Below are positions 35,887 through 47,292 of a DNA stretch of 64,000 nt, one piece after another. Position 1 is the first letter of the stretch; each line of letters begins with the position of its first letter. A program made the translations under genes and the position numbers. Source of the stretch: Zea mays (lineage: Eukaryota > Streptophyta > Magnoliopsida > Poales > Poaceae); NCBI RefSeq assembly GCF_902167145.1, contig NC_050098.1, forward strand, positions 112,630,207 through 112,694,206, in the 5' to 3' direction. The notes under the pieces were generated by a model, which saw only the letters and a program-made list of their open reading frames with translations, did not search any database and was not told the origin of the DNA.

Positions 35887-36673
35887 ATTATAGCATACAT
35901 GTGCTTATGCCCTTGATCATGTTCCTTATGCATTTCGTTGCTTACTTATGGTGCTCAAGTTGTACAAACACTCCCCGGACCTCACAAGTCCTTTTGCAAG
36001 TGATGCACATATTTAGGGGGAGCTGTGCTACAACTTGACCCTTTGAGACTAACCATGTGCTTGAGTTTGCTTGTTTTAGTCTCAAAGGAGGTTTGAAGGG
36101 GAAAAGATGGACTTGGACCATGAAAGACTTCCACTGCACTCTGATGAGAGGGTAACTTATTCCAAGTTCATCTCATGTACTCTTATTGCCTTTGTATTCT
36201 TATTGAAGATTTTGGTGAGGCAATGGGGTTAAAGGGCCAAGATTAATCCCGTTTTGGTGCTTGATGCCAAAGGGGGAGAAAATAAAGGCCAAAGCGATAA
36301 ATGGATCAGCTACCACTTGAGAGATTTTGAAAATAGTAGAATAGAGCTTTTGGTTTGTCAAAACTCTTTTATTGTCTCTCTTGTCAAAAGTTGGCTTCTT
36401 GTGGGGAGAAGTGTTGATTATGGGAAAGAGGGGAGTTTTTGAAATCTTGAATCAATTTCTATTGAAATGACTCTCTTTATGTCTTAACATATGTGTTTGA
36501 CGTAGAGATAGAAATTTGAGCTTGATTTGCAAAAATAAACCAAGTGGTGGCAAAGAGTGATCCATATATGCCAAATCTGAATCAAAACAATTTGAATTCT
36601 TAATTGAATTGATTTTGTATTTGTTCTACTTGCTTTATATTGTGTTGGCATAAATCACCAAAAAGGGGGAGAT
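35887..36673 (+). other. Non-coding region between copia A pol and 3' LTR
   Basis: This interval of about 790 bp is AT-rich and has no long frame. In SIRE-type elements this position may hold an env-like ORF; here none is visible. It ends with the polypurine tract. Confidence 0.6.
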
Positions 36674-37911
36674 TGAAAGAGAAATGTGCCCTTGGGCCAT
36701 TTCTAAGTATTTTGGTGATTTAGTGTCCAACACAAGTGCCTAAGTGTAAAATGGTGGACAAAGTACAAATCAAGGATAAAGGTATGTTTCTCAGACTTAG
36801 TACATTATTTTAGAGACTAATGTATTGTGTCTAAGTGCTGAAAACAGGAAAAATCGAATTGGAATTGTCTTGGCTCGAGCAGCCAAGACTCTGCTCAGTC
36901 TAGGAGCACCGGACTGTCCGGTGGTGCACCGGACAGTGTCCGGTGCGCCAAGCTGGCTCGTGCAAACTGGCTGCTCTCGGGAATTCACCGGCGACGTACG
37001 ACTATAATTCACCGGACTGTCCGGTGTGCACCGGACTGTCCGGTGAGCCAACGGTCGGCCGGGCCAACGGTCGGCCGCGCGATCTGCGCGGGACACGTGG
37101 CCGAGCCAACGGCTAGAAAGGGGCACCGGACTGTCCGGTGTGCACCGGACATGTCCGGTGCGCCAACGGCTCTAAGGCTGCCAACGGTCGGCTTCGCCGT
37201 AGAAGGAAAGAAATCGGGCACCGGACACTGTCCGGTGTGTACCGGACTGTCCGGTGCGCCAGACGACAGAAGGCAAGAATTGCCTTCCCAAATTGCTCTC
37301 AACGGCTCCTAGCTGCCTTGGGGCTATAAAAGGGACCCCTAGGCGCATGGAGGAGGAGACCAAGCATTCCTTGAGCACTCTTGATCACTCACACTTCATT
37401 CCTGCGCACTTGTTCGACATTCTAGTGATTTGAGCTCCGTTCTAGTGTGCTAGTCTTTTGAGCTCAAGTCTGGGTCTTGTGTGTGCGTATTTGCTGTGAT
37501 CTTTGTGTCTTGTGTGAGTTGCTAATCCCTCCCTTGCTCCGTGCTTCTTTGTGAACTTCAAGTGTAAGGGCGAGAGACTCCAAGTTGTGGAGATTCCTTG
37601 CAAACGGGATTAAGAAAAGCAAAGCAAAACACCGTGGTATTCAAGTGGGTCTTTGGACCACTTGAGAGGGGTTGATTGCAACCCTCGTCCGTTGGGACGC
37701 CACAACGTGGAGTAGGCAAGCGTTGGTCTTGGCCGAACCACGGGATAAACCACTGTGTCATCTCTGTGATTGATATCTTTGTGGTTACTGTGTTTTGTTG
37801 AGACTCCTCTCTAGCCACTTGGTGATTATTGTGCTAACACTTAACCAAGTTTTGTGGCTTAAGTTTTAAGTTTTACAGGATTACCTATTCACCCCCCTCT
37901 AGGTGCTCTCA
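36674..37911 (+). repeat. 3' LTR of copia A
   Basis: Near-identical to 29022-30241 with one more 19-bp palindrome unit near 37020. TATAAAA lies at 37325-37331. It is preceded by the purine tract AAAAAGGGGGAGAT, ending at 36673. Confidence 0.95.
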
Positions 37912-38613
37912 GAAGGAGAGGGAGGGACACCGAGGAGGAAGTGGCCAGACGACCATTAATGGCAGTGGCCATAACTTCATCGTTGATGGCATCATTGATG
38001 GCGACCGTTAATGGGAGAGAGAATGGGGAGAGATGAGTGAGGGGAAACGACCGTCGGTTTTGGGGAAGGCGAGGGGGTCGCTCAGGGTTGGGCGCGACCA
38101 GGCGGCTCGGGTCGACGCGGCCGGGCTCGGTCGGCGCGGTGGCGACGCACGCGCACACCGGCGACGGCGCGACGCGAGGAGGGAGAAGGAGGCCGGGGTG
38201 GGCCCCACCTGCAAGTGAGAGGGAAAGAGGAAGTGGAGGCGGCTGTGCCGGTTGGGCCCTAGTGGGCCGAATTCGGCTGGAGTTTGGATGTGTTTTTTTC
38301 TTTTTTTCTCTTTTATCCCTATTTCCCAAAAATATAAATAAAAATATTTTGAAATATTTCTAAAAATTCATAATAAGTATACTAAAAATATTTATCATTA
38401 AAGTATTTATTTTTGGACCAAAATTCTCATATTAATTAATTGGGTTTTCGATATAAAAGAAATTCCACAAAAACAATCATCAGTCCAATATGAGCAAACA
38501 AAAATTATTCTAAAGGTAAATAAGATCAAACACTTGAAAGAAAAATTCATTACTATATTTACCACTAATAATCTAAATGCATTATTTTTAGTTGATGGTT
38601 TTGAGGTGTTATA

Positions 38614-40540
38614 AACCTACCCCCTTAAAAGAATCTCGTCGTCGAGATTAAAGAACTTCTGAGAATAACTGGGGGAATTTTGTTCTGAGTTCGTCTTCTC
38701 TTTCCCAAGTGGCCTCATCTTCCGAATGATGACTCCACATGGTTGACCTGCCCCCGGTTGACGGATAAGGGCTGACCCTTGCCTCCTGAGGCTTGACCAT
38801 GCTTCATTGGAGCCGGAGTAGTATAAGCAGCCTTATTGGGACAATAGTTGGCATAGTGTCCAGCCTGTCCACACTTGAAGCATGACCTGCTTGTGGATGT
38901 ATTAGGAGCAACAGGTCCAGCTGGAGTGTCTGCTTGAGGAGTAGCTTGTGTCTACTGAGTTTGTTGCCCGGAACTACCACGGGCAGGTGTACTCTAAGGA
39001 GTAGTATAACGGGGATGGGTACTACTCCCAGCCTGTCCCTGGTTAGTAGCCCTTCTTTTCTCTCCAAACTCAACCCTCTTGTTTTCCTGAGCAATTGCTT
39101 TGTCCAACAGTCTCTGGAAGGACGGGAATGTGTGTGATATCAGCTGATATTGTAGTGGCCCAATCAAACCTTCCAGAAATATCTCCTGCTTTTTCTCATC
39201 ATCATCGACCTCCCCAGGAGTATATCGCGATAGTTAGATGAACTTGTCTCTATATTCGCTTACGGACATGCCTCCCTGTTTAAGGGATATGAACTCCTCT
39301 TTAATCTTCATAAGACCAGTAGGAATATGGTAATTCCTAAATTGAGTGGAAAATTCTGCCCAGGTGATGGTGTTGGCAGCAGTGTGAGCAGCGCAATATG
39401 CATCCCACCAATCCGCAATGGGGCCGGTAAGGCGACCCAATGCATATATTACTTTCTCCCTGTCAGAGCACTGAGCTATGTTGAGCATCTTGTCCATGGA
39501 CTTTAACCAGTCATTAGCTTGTAGTGGATCTGAGTTAGAGAATGTCGGTAGCTTATGGCTCATAAACTCCCGGTGCTTATCCCTGGGCAGAGCTGGTGGT
39601 GGTGGAGGTGGTAGTTGTTGTTCTTCCTACCGTACTTGGCGCATTTCTTGGCGTTCTTGCCTCATTTCCTGTCGTATTTCCTGCCACTCCTAGCGCTTCT
39701 CCTGACGTTCTTATCGCATTTGCGCTTGCATTTCCGTCATGGTGTTTGCCATTTGCTGCAGCAGCTGCATCTGAGCGGCGACAACGAGATCTGTTCGAGC
39801 TGGTGGAGGGTTCATCCTTGGTTGTGGTTGGTTAACAATCCTCCGGCGTCGCTTGTTAGCAGGTAAATTGATATCGCCTCCCTTCCTGGTATTGACCATT
39901 TGTGTTAGAAATATATGGTAAGATAGTTTTGCAAAGGAAATTATTTAGAAGGCAAACGGATAGGCTAGTAGCTAGTCATAAACTGAAGGATCATGTGCAG
40001 AGCTTGATCTGTTGTTTTGTGTCTATATCAGGATAATTATGCTTATAAGATGAATCTTCATAGATAAGATAGAATCTATTAAGATGAGATAGATATGTGA
40101 CCCTAGATACATTTTAATGGAGATAATCTAGGTTGTCTAGTTATTTTATAAATATTCCCTTTTATGCCTAGATGTATATTGCAGATGTAATTGTGGGCAT
40201 TACTGCACAACCTATCACACTCAATCAAAGAACCAAATTAGACAAGTATCATAAGAACAAACATTCAAGCGTATGGATGCCTACAAAAATAGTATTGTTT
40301 TTGTTCTTAAGAGTAGGTCTTCTATTCCTAAAGGTCACTTTAGGTACAGGATTTCAAAGTGTGAAATCCATTTTTGTCTTTAGAAGTGAAAACATAAGAG
40401 TAATCAGAGTAAAGCAGCAATAGATGAGAAAAGATTAAGAAAAGTTTAGAAAGAATTAGAGTAGCAAAGATAAGTAGGTAAGGGTTATCTAGTTCTATCT
40501 AGGTTACGTCCTACAGTCAACATGCCTTTGATACCACTTC
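38614..40540 (-). mobile_element. Truncated internal region of second Tekay-like element E2 (chimeric)
   Basis: From the PPT at 38614 to about 38738 it matches E1 (integrase/chromodomain tail, up to CCGAATGATGACTCCAC). It then jumps directly to the end of a gag gene whose sequence differs from that of E1. Nearly all of pol is missing. The PBS (minus-strand TGGTATCAAAGG) is at 40525-40535, next to the subtype B LTR. The leader 39903-40540 has no extra ORF. Confidence 0.8.
38739..39899 (-). pseudogene. gag: Decayed Tekay-like gag of E2
   Basis: The start is ATG at 39899 (MVNTRKGGDI). The capsid region is well preserved (FMSHKLPTFSNSDPLQAND, ALGRLTGPIADWWDAY, SEYRDKF), then a zinc knuckle CFKCGQAGHYANYCP near 38840-38885. 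Several in-frame stops, mostly of the CGA-to-TGA or CAG-to-TAG type, fit decay by cytosine methylation. It is truncated soon after the knuckle by the deletion junction at about 38738. Confidence 0.82.
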
Positions 40541-43500
40541 TATCACACCCGGATTCTGGGGTCCAAAACCCGGGCGCGAAATAATCACCAAGTGTGCTAG
40601 GATCACTCACACATATGATGACTCATGGTACAAAAATGACTGTCACATCATTAATATATAATGGAGTTCTATACAAAATAATAACATCATATAAAGACAA
40701 CGATCTTGCAACCAAAGTTGACTGGGAGACGATGGCCTAGACCTCTCACGATCTCATGGCAGCATCCTCCATGCTCCTCATCATGTGGTACCTGTTCTTT
40801 ACCTGGGGGGATGTGAGTACAGCAAGGGCGAGCTCACATACGTTCATTGCTCAACAAGTTGTGGGGAATAATGTGCATGAACTCACCAAAGGTGGGAGCC
40901 CATGTAAAGTGTAAGGCTTACCAAAGAGGACGGTTAAAGCTGAGCATTGCTTTTAAAGTTGGTCAGAATTTTATTAGCAGATACTAGGTATAAGTAGATA
41001 CATACCTAATTAAATAAGAGATCAAGATTAATAACAACACCCATAATGTAATGCAAATGACAAATTGAGTTTAATTTCATAAGTTAATCATGTGAGTTTC
41101 GAGCCGCTCATGACCGTGAGCACGACTGATATACCAGTTCTACACTGTGCAGAGGTTGCACATCTTTACCCACAAGTCGTGCTACCCATTTGCCATGAAG
41201 TTGTACGGACCCCATACACCTCTACCAAGGAAGCGAGGCAGGGTAGCACTATAAGGCCTTTCCAAAGTTCCACTAGTTCGAGAAAACCCGCTACGGATTC
41301 AGGAAGAAGGAAGCATAGGAATCCCTCGTCCAAAAAGCTTTACGGACAGTTCGACTCGAGGACCTCCCTATACTCTACAGTGACGCCTCCCCGCTTGCCC
41401 CTACCCGGGTAAGGTAACCTCTCCCTAGCTTTCTTAATTACTTGGCCAAGGGCGTCCCATTCCACCCTTGTGGTAGCACTGTTTTTTCGGGTGGTTCTCC
41501 ATGTTCTAATTAACAATATGATCTTATCATGAACAATAATTAAACAACAACATAATTAGAACATGATCATAATAAAACATTAGTTCCCAAAGCCAGGTAG
41601 AGCAATAGCAAATCTACCCAATAATTCATCTGTTTGCAAGGTGGGGGATAAACAATGCTAGGGAAACCTATTAGGTCCCATCAAATTAACCTTAGCATGT
41701 CATAGTGATTAACAGTAACATTATTAGGTAAAGAAGAGTGATTAAGAGCATAACTTGCCTTAGACTCAAGATTCCCAGGTACTTTTCCAAGTTAATCTTC
41801 AAGTTTCTCGTGACCTTACTACTACTCGTACCAATACATACAAGTAAACAAGAAGTACATAAAAATAACAGTACACCAAACATGAGAATAAACAGCGTAA
41901 GAATATTCTACGCATTGCTACGAGATCGTAGGTTCGAGAATCACTAAATTCTGTGTTACGGTTAAAGAATTATGATTTTCTAAAGATTAAAGTGTTAGAT
42001 ATACAACCAATTAATTGCATAATTTTAACCGATGTTTCCTGACAAAATAATGTCACTAGATGATAAACAATATTAATATGAATTTAATGCAACTGAAATG
42101 GACTAAATCGGAGTTAAAATGGTCAAGTTATGATTTATCTAAGATTTCTAGGTTTATTTTTATATCAAAAATCATTTCCAGAGTTAATCCTAATTCCTGG
42201 ACTGCGGTTAATAATCTCCAATAACTCCGGGACTTAGCTGCAAATTTCAGGACCCTACTACAATGGTTTTAATACTAACCCGGACTGCGGGTTGATTTGC
42301 AAAGATTCCAGGGTTTTTTATGCAACATAGACACAACGAAGAGGTATGGGTGAGTATCGGCCATCCGATCTAATTTCAACGGTCAGGATTAGATCTCCAA
42401 CTCTTCCAACCGGTCGCCATTCTCAGCCCCCCGATCCATGATCCACGGATCAAGTTTAAAATACCCCAGGCACGCTTGCAACCGTCCGATCCGTGATGAA
42501 AGGCTGAGGTCGGCAGCGCAAAGGGGTGCTCAACCATCTAATCAGAGCCACCGAGAGGGAGATCAACGGTTCATGACAATCCCATCCCATCCGACCACCC
42601 CTGAGCTTCCAGCACGGCGGCGCCCAAGCGCCTGCGGCGGCGCACGCCGGTGAGACTTGCAATCGGCGCGTTGGTCACCCCAAACCCCGATTGGACGGAT
42701 GCTACAAGAAGAGGGATCGATGGTGAGTTAGGGAAGCGTGATCGTACCGGTGATTACGCGGTGGTGAAGTCTGGCCACGATGGGATGCGGTCCGGCGGCG
42801 GATATTGGCCTCCGACGAGCAATTGTTCGGTCCTCCGGCCCAAAATCCCACCCAACGAAGCAAGGTGCGCCGACCCCACACCTGGGCGAAGGCCCCAGGC
42901 CTCCAATTGAACCCCGAGCGGCAACGTGGGCAAGACACCTGGCAGCGGAACCTTCCATCGCCCCTCCTCTCTCTGTGCTCGTCGTAGATGCTCTCGGGTT
43001 GGATGGAGGGTAGAGGGGGAAACGGGGCTCTAGCTTTATACTCCTAGAGGTGCGAGAAATCCGGGGAGGGAGCAACGACCGAGGCAGGCACGCGCCATCT
43101 TCGTGGTGTTCGGTTTGGTGAGGAAGATAGTCCTGACAGGGCGGGACCACATGTCTGTGTCATGAGCGTGTCGGGCCAAGGTGATGTGGGTCTGACCGAG
43201 TGTCCCCACGTGTCGGTGGAAGCCAGGTTGGGTGCGCGGTGTGTGGCTTTCCGGCCGGGCCCGCAAGTCAGCGCTGAAGACAGCGGTGTTGGGCGGAGTG
43301 GGCCGCGCGATGCTACTGGGCCGGGTGAGCGGGAGGTTAACTGGGCTGGAAAAGTGGGAATCGGCCCAGGCACAGGTTCGTTCTTTTCTTTTTCTTTTCT
43401 ATGTTAATTTCTTTCAAATTTTCAAATTCCTATTTCAAATTCAAACCTGTTTCCACTTTCTGTTTTAAATTTCAGATTCCTAGTCTCAAATAAAATCCAA

Positions 43501-43869
43501 ATGTGAATATAAAACATATTATTTTCAATATTACTATTTTATTCTCCTTCCCATTATTTACTTCTAGCAATAAATGACTTTATTACAAATTTCTTTTCTC
43601 ATTTTCTGTTTTATATTTTCACTTAAAATTTTGAGGTCAAATTTAAGTTATGTTTTCAATAAAATGCCTCACACAAAATTAAAAGCAGGAGATGCATCTT
43701 TTCATTATTTATTTATTGGTTGCTTAACTAATTTAATATTATTAATTGATTATGAATAGGAAGGGTCCTAATAAATTTCCAAAGGTTTCAAAAATTCTAG
43801 AAACACTATCATAAATATATTTATTTCTTTATTTTATTATTATTTTTCTTCTATCAATTGGGCTTTACA
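40541..43869 (-). mobile_element. Tekay-like subtype B 5' LTR of E2
   Basis: It starts TATCACACCCGG (first dinucleotide mutated from TG) right after the E2 PBS and ends near 43869 in GGGCTTTACA, about 3.3 kb. The first 1.6 kb matches the reverse complement of 1-1609. The GC-rich stretch 42580-43380 gives several overlapping frames but is LTR promoter/leader-type sequence. Confidence 0.7.
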
Positions 43870-43984
43870 ACTTGCGTGAATATCATTGACAAAAACAAAA
43901 GACAACCCTAAGGCTAGAAAAGACTTGGCCTTAATTTGTAGTCGACCAACTATGGAGCTATGAGATAACGAGAAGAAGCCACGT

Positions 43985-44640
43985 GCTCCTTTCAGCCTTA
44001 AACCTAAAAGGAAGAAACAATTGATGAAATGGTTGAAAAACTTAGACTTTCCAAATGGTCACAGCGTGGGCTTTAGAAGGTCTGTGAATTTGAAGACGGG
44101 CAAGTTTTCCGGGTTGAAGAGTCATGACTACCACATAATAATGGAAAGACTCCTTCCTGTTATGCTCCGTGGTTTTGTAAAAATGATGTGTTGAAAGCAT
44201 TAGCGGAGCTAAGATACTTTCATAGACATCTTTGTGCTAAAGAAATAAAGAAAGAGATGATGGAGAAGCTTGAGCAACAAATACTGGTTTTGATATGCAA
44301 ACTTGAAAAAAATATTTCCTACAGGTTTCTTCAATCTGATGCAACATCTACTTGTTCACCTACCATACAAAGCTAAGGTAGGTGGTCCTGTCCAGTATAG
44401 ATGGATGTATCACATCGAAAGGACACTAAAGAAGCTATGTGCAATGGTTGGTAATAAGAGACGAGTTGAAGGATGCATTGCTGAAGAATTTAAATACAAA
44501 GAGATAGCATCGTTCACGGGCCTGTACTTTGCAGAGGAGATTCTGCAACTGGGTCTGGATCTTCTCGAGTTTGGAAAATGAGGAAGCTGCATTTTGTTGG
44601 ACCACCACTAGAGCTTCCACCCGAATCTCAGGTTTTGATA
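43985..44640 (+). pseudogene. TNP2-like CACTA transposase, C-terminal relic
   Basis: The frame starting in PKRKKQLMKWLKNLDF runs through LLPVMLRGF. A missing A in the run near 44180 shifts to the frame VLKALAELRYFHRHLCAKEI, and an extra A near 44308 shifts again to PTGFFNLMQHLLVHLPYKAK. It continues in VQYRWMYHIERTLKKL to FTGLYFAEE. This is the region seen in plant TNP2-type transposases with the DUF4218 domain (family knowledge). The catalytic part lies upstream and is missing. Confidence 0.82.
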
Positions 44641-44724
44641 AAGCCAAGTGGAAAGTGAGTGACATAGTCTTTGTTTAATTGTTATCGAAAGTTATGTCTT
44701 TATTTCAACATTGTTTTGTGCTTG

Positions 44725-46671
44725 TAGGACTTGGATCGAAGACTCGTTCATAGGCACAGGACACTACAGGCAGGTGAACATGGCCCTTGGTAATCTTGTT
44801 CATCACCACTGGCCTGGTCTTGTGACTTTGCCTAGTGGCGAGTCTGTCCCCGCCACCACTTGGGAGCATTATCGCTATGGTGTCTGTAGAACGCTTGGCA
44901 ACACACATGCACTAGTTTTGGATGCATTCTGGGTACGAATTGTTTTTACTAATTTTGTTATCCCATATATGGTTGCTTGTATGATAACACTATTTTTTGC
45001 AAAAATGGAAAGTTGCTGGAAGATGGGTCATATGATCTGAATGCTCGTTACATGTTTGAGTGTAACACGAACGATGTCGTTGCAGATGCAATGTACTATG
45101 CACGACTTCAGGCTATAAAGGCATGGTACAGGGCAAGTGATGATGATCGGCCGATGCCGAAGACCAAGGCGGAGTGGTCATCAATTTACCTTACGAAGGA
45201 GCAATACCTTGAGGTAAACAAGTTGTTGCATCTCATATTGTTTTTTGCTGAATCTTGTTTTGGGTACATGTTAATCCATCTATTTGGTTGATTGAAAAAC
45301 ATTTCATGTAGGTGTCTGTGCCTTGGATGGCCACCCGATCAGAGGGTTATCGGGACTTGTGCAGGTGGTGGGCTTCCCCTGAGTTTCGTGCCATTTTCGA
45401 AAGGAACAGGGGAAACTGTGAAACTGAGTCGTTTCACAACTACGACGACTATGGACATGTGCGCTTGGCTAAGCGAATGGTATGCCACAGTATGTTGTAA
45501 CTTCGAATTACATAGAAATGTGTCATTCTAACTTGTATGTACAGGAAGTCAATTCGGTCGTACACCCACCGATGTGGAGGTGAATATGCAAGGGCATAGG
45601 GGTTCTGATCCTCAGAATCCATATGTTTTATGCACTTAGATAGCCGCCGTGTAGTGAGTTTTTGGTACTCTACTATGTGTTTGTGCATCAACTTGGTGAT
45701 GCACTTATATTTGGTATGTTTGCCTCCATATGTTTTATGGGCAGGAGATGGTTCAGCGTCATGGGCAGGATTACGATTGGAGGAGCCAGCCAATGGACCC
45801 TCATGCAACATATGCTAGCGCAAGAGGATAAGCCCATAGACGGTAAGAGTATTTGATTTAGATTTCAAAATTATTCTCATATGCTTGCGATTGAACTGAG
45901 TCCATGGTTTACTCTACTAAGTCCATGGTTTAATATACTAAGTGCATGGTTCACTATTCTAGGTTGGGTATTTTTGATTCTACAATTGATTCTAGGGAGC
46001 TGAGACGCCGTGGACGACAATCCACATCCTCGTCTTCGCATTTGTCCCGTTCTCGATCATCCACCCAAGAGATAGAGATTGCAGTGTTGCATCAGCAGGC
46101 AGATTATCATCAATCAGTTTTGAGGCAACAAATGGAGTACCAGAGGTAGCAAGCTGAGTACAAGAAGAAGAAGAACAAGTAGTATTCAAACCTCTAGGCC
46201 CATAATCAAGCTCTACTCTCGGTAAGTTGAAGTAACATTTTGTTCGTAAAAACTAAAAACACAAGATGTGTACCTTATTTTCTGAACAATTGCTTGTATC
46301 TAATTTGTAGCAACTGACACAACAAGCGGGCGTCCCGATGCAAACATATGGGATGCCACCTCCGGACTTTGCACTGCCACCGCCAATGCTGTCGCCTCCA
46401 CCTCCATCACAATTCTCTATGGTTTGTACACATATGCGTGTCTGACATGTTCATAGATGCCTTATATGTTAAAATGAAACAATAATGGTTAATATTTCAT
46501 GTGCATGTGTTATAGGGCTTTGAGACACCTCTCGCTTCAGTTGCCTCACCTAGAGATGTGTCTGGTCAAGACGACACATTGACTTCTTGGATGAACAACC
46601 TTTTCAACACCCAAAGTCCAGCCGGAGGAAGTGACTATAACTCCAACCAACCAGGTGGTGGATATGTGTGA
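44725..46671 (+). pseudogene. Second CACTA gene, Transposase_24 (Ptta/En/Spm)-like, multi-exon
   Basis: Exon pieces are read from WIEDSFIGTGHYRQVNMALG, through NARYMFECNTNDVVADAM (about 45035) and WMATRSEGYRDLCRWW (45320), to FGRTPTDVEVNMQGHRGSDP (about 45550). Intron borders GAG/GTAAAC...CATGTAG (45214-45312) and ATG/GTATGC...TGTACAG (45479-45543) are visible. The 3' part is a Gln/Glu-rich coil (LHQQADYHQSVLRQQMEYQ) with an in-frame TAG, then a Pro-rich tail ending GGGYV and TGA at about 46671. Exon joints near 44935-45000 are unclear (the acceptor looks like GCAA), suggesting decay. The family is thought to bind subterminal repeats. Confidence 0.65.
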
Positions 46672-46989
46672 CAGTTCGTCAAATGTGTTTGATTTGGAAC
46701 TATGTCAGTGTTTATGTCAAAGACTATGTGTCGAACTATGTCAGTGTTTAATTTGGAACTATATGTTGATGTAAAAGACTTGTTGCAACTATTTGGATCT
46801 ATATGTTTGTGAATGTGAGGTGATGTTTGAGAATGTGAATATTTATGTGAATTGATGTTTGTGAATGTAATTGTGAATGTGAATGTGAATATGTGGTTGT
46901 ATATGAAATCCGTGTGTATATATGAAATCTATGTTTTTCTGTAAATGTTAGAAGTTTACAAAAATAGGTTTTTTTGGCACTGCTGAATA

Positions 46990-47280
46990 TCATTATGTCT
47001 GACAGCTTAGTGGGGGCCATCAGACTTTTTAGAGACTTATGTCCGATGGCCTCCACTAAGCCGTTGGACATAAGAGAAGCGGGCCCCACTAACGATCGTT
47101 AATACCGTTATCGAGGTTAAGTGCTAACGGCTCCTTTCGGCCGTCGGACATAACTTATTTCTGACCCGTTACGACCGAGGGACAGGTACCATCGGACATA
47201 AGCCTTCGGCCATCGGAATTAAGCTATTTCTGACGGCTTAGGGCATATGTCCGATGGCTTTGGCCATCAGAAATGTAGGG
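46990..47280. repeat. Subterminal repeats of the coding CACTA element
   Basis: Several direct and inverted copies of a motif like TATGTCCGATGGC / GCCATCGGACATA lie within 300 bp of the right end, the expected place for transposase-binding repeats. Confidence 0.65.
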
Positions 47281-47292
47281 TTTACTGTAGTG

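Larger units (their letters stand above)
29022..37911 (+). mobile_element. Copia element A (SIRE/Maximus lineage, Opie/Ji-like), full length but disabled
   Basis: The 8,890-bp element has target duplication GAAGG (29017-29021, 37912-37916). LTRs are 29022-30241 (1,220 bp) and 36674-37911 (1,238 bp), TGAAAG...CTCTCA, differing by a 19-bp unit, one C and about 16 substitutions by eye, mostly transitions. The internal region has PBS, gag, pol, a non-coding stretch of about 790 bp, and PPT. Two nonsense codons (30444, 33034) disable gag and pol. Copy B in this window is a close relative in opposite orientation. Confidence 0.95.
20640..38613 (-). mobile_element. Tekay-like subtype A LTR shared by E1 and E2, with three insertions
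   Basis: It starts TGTCACACCCGG at 20640 next to the E1 PBS and ends GTGTTATA at 38613 next to a PPT, so it is the 5' LTR of E1 on one side and the 3' LTR of E2 on the other. Without its insertions it is about 3.2 kb: 20640-21611, 26976-27310, 27844-29021 and 37917-38613. Insertions are a CACTA element, a GC-rich TIR element and a copia element. The LTR pieces match 1610-13418. Confidence 0.85.
43870..47292 (+). mobile_element. Right part of a coding CACTA (En/Spm) element
   Basis: The right terminus is at 47291-47292: the last bases read GGTTTACTGTAGTG, i.e. an inverted CACTACAGTAAACC end. Upstream, 46980-47280 has repeated subterminal motifs (ATGTCCGATGGC and inverses). Two genes in plus order, a TNP2-like transposase tail and a Transposase_24-like gene, match the usual CACTA layout. 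The left part is cut off at the subtype B LTR border, so the Tekay complex was probably inserted into it. Confidence 0.8.

Noticed and set aside
35887..36673. Possible env-like gene between copia pol and 3' LTR
   Set aside because: No frame longer than about 60 codons in sense orientation, and no signal or membrane segment.
42650..43373. GC-rich frames of 70-140 codons on both strands
   Set aside because: They lie inside the subtype B LTR; no consistent frame and no protein-like features.
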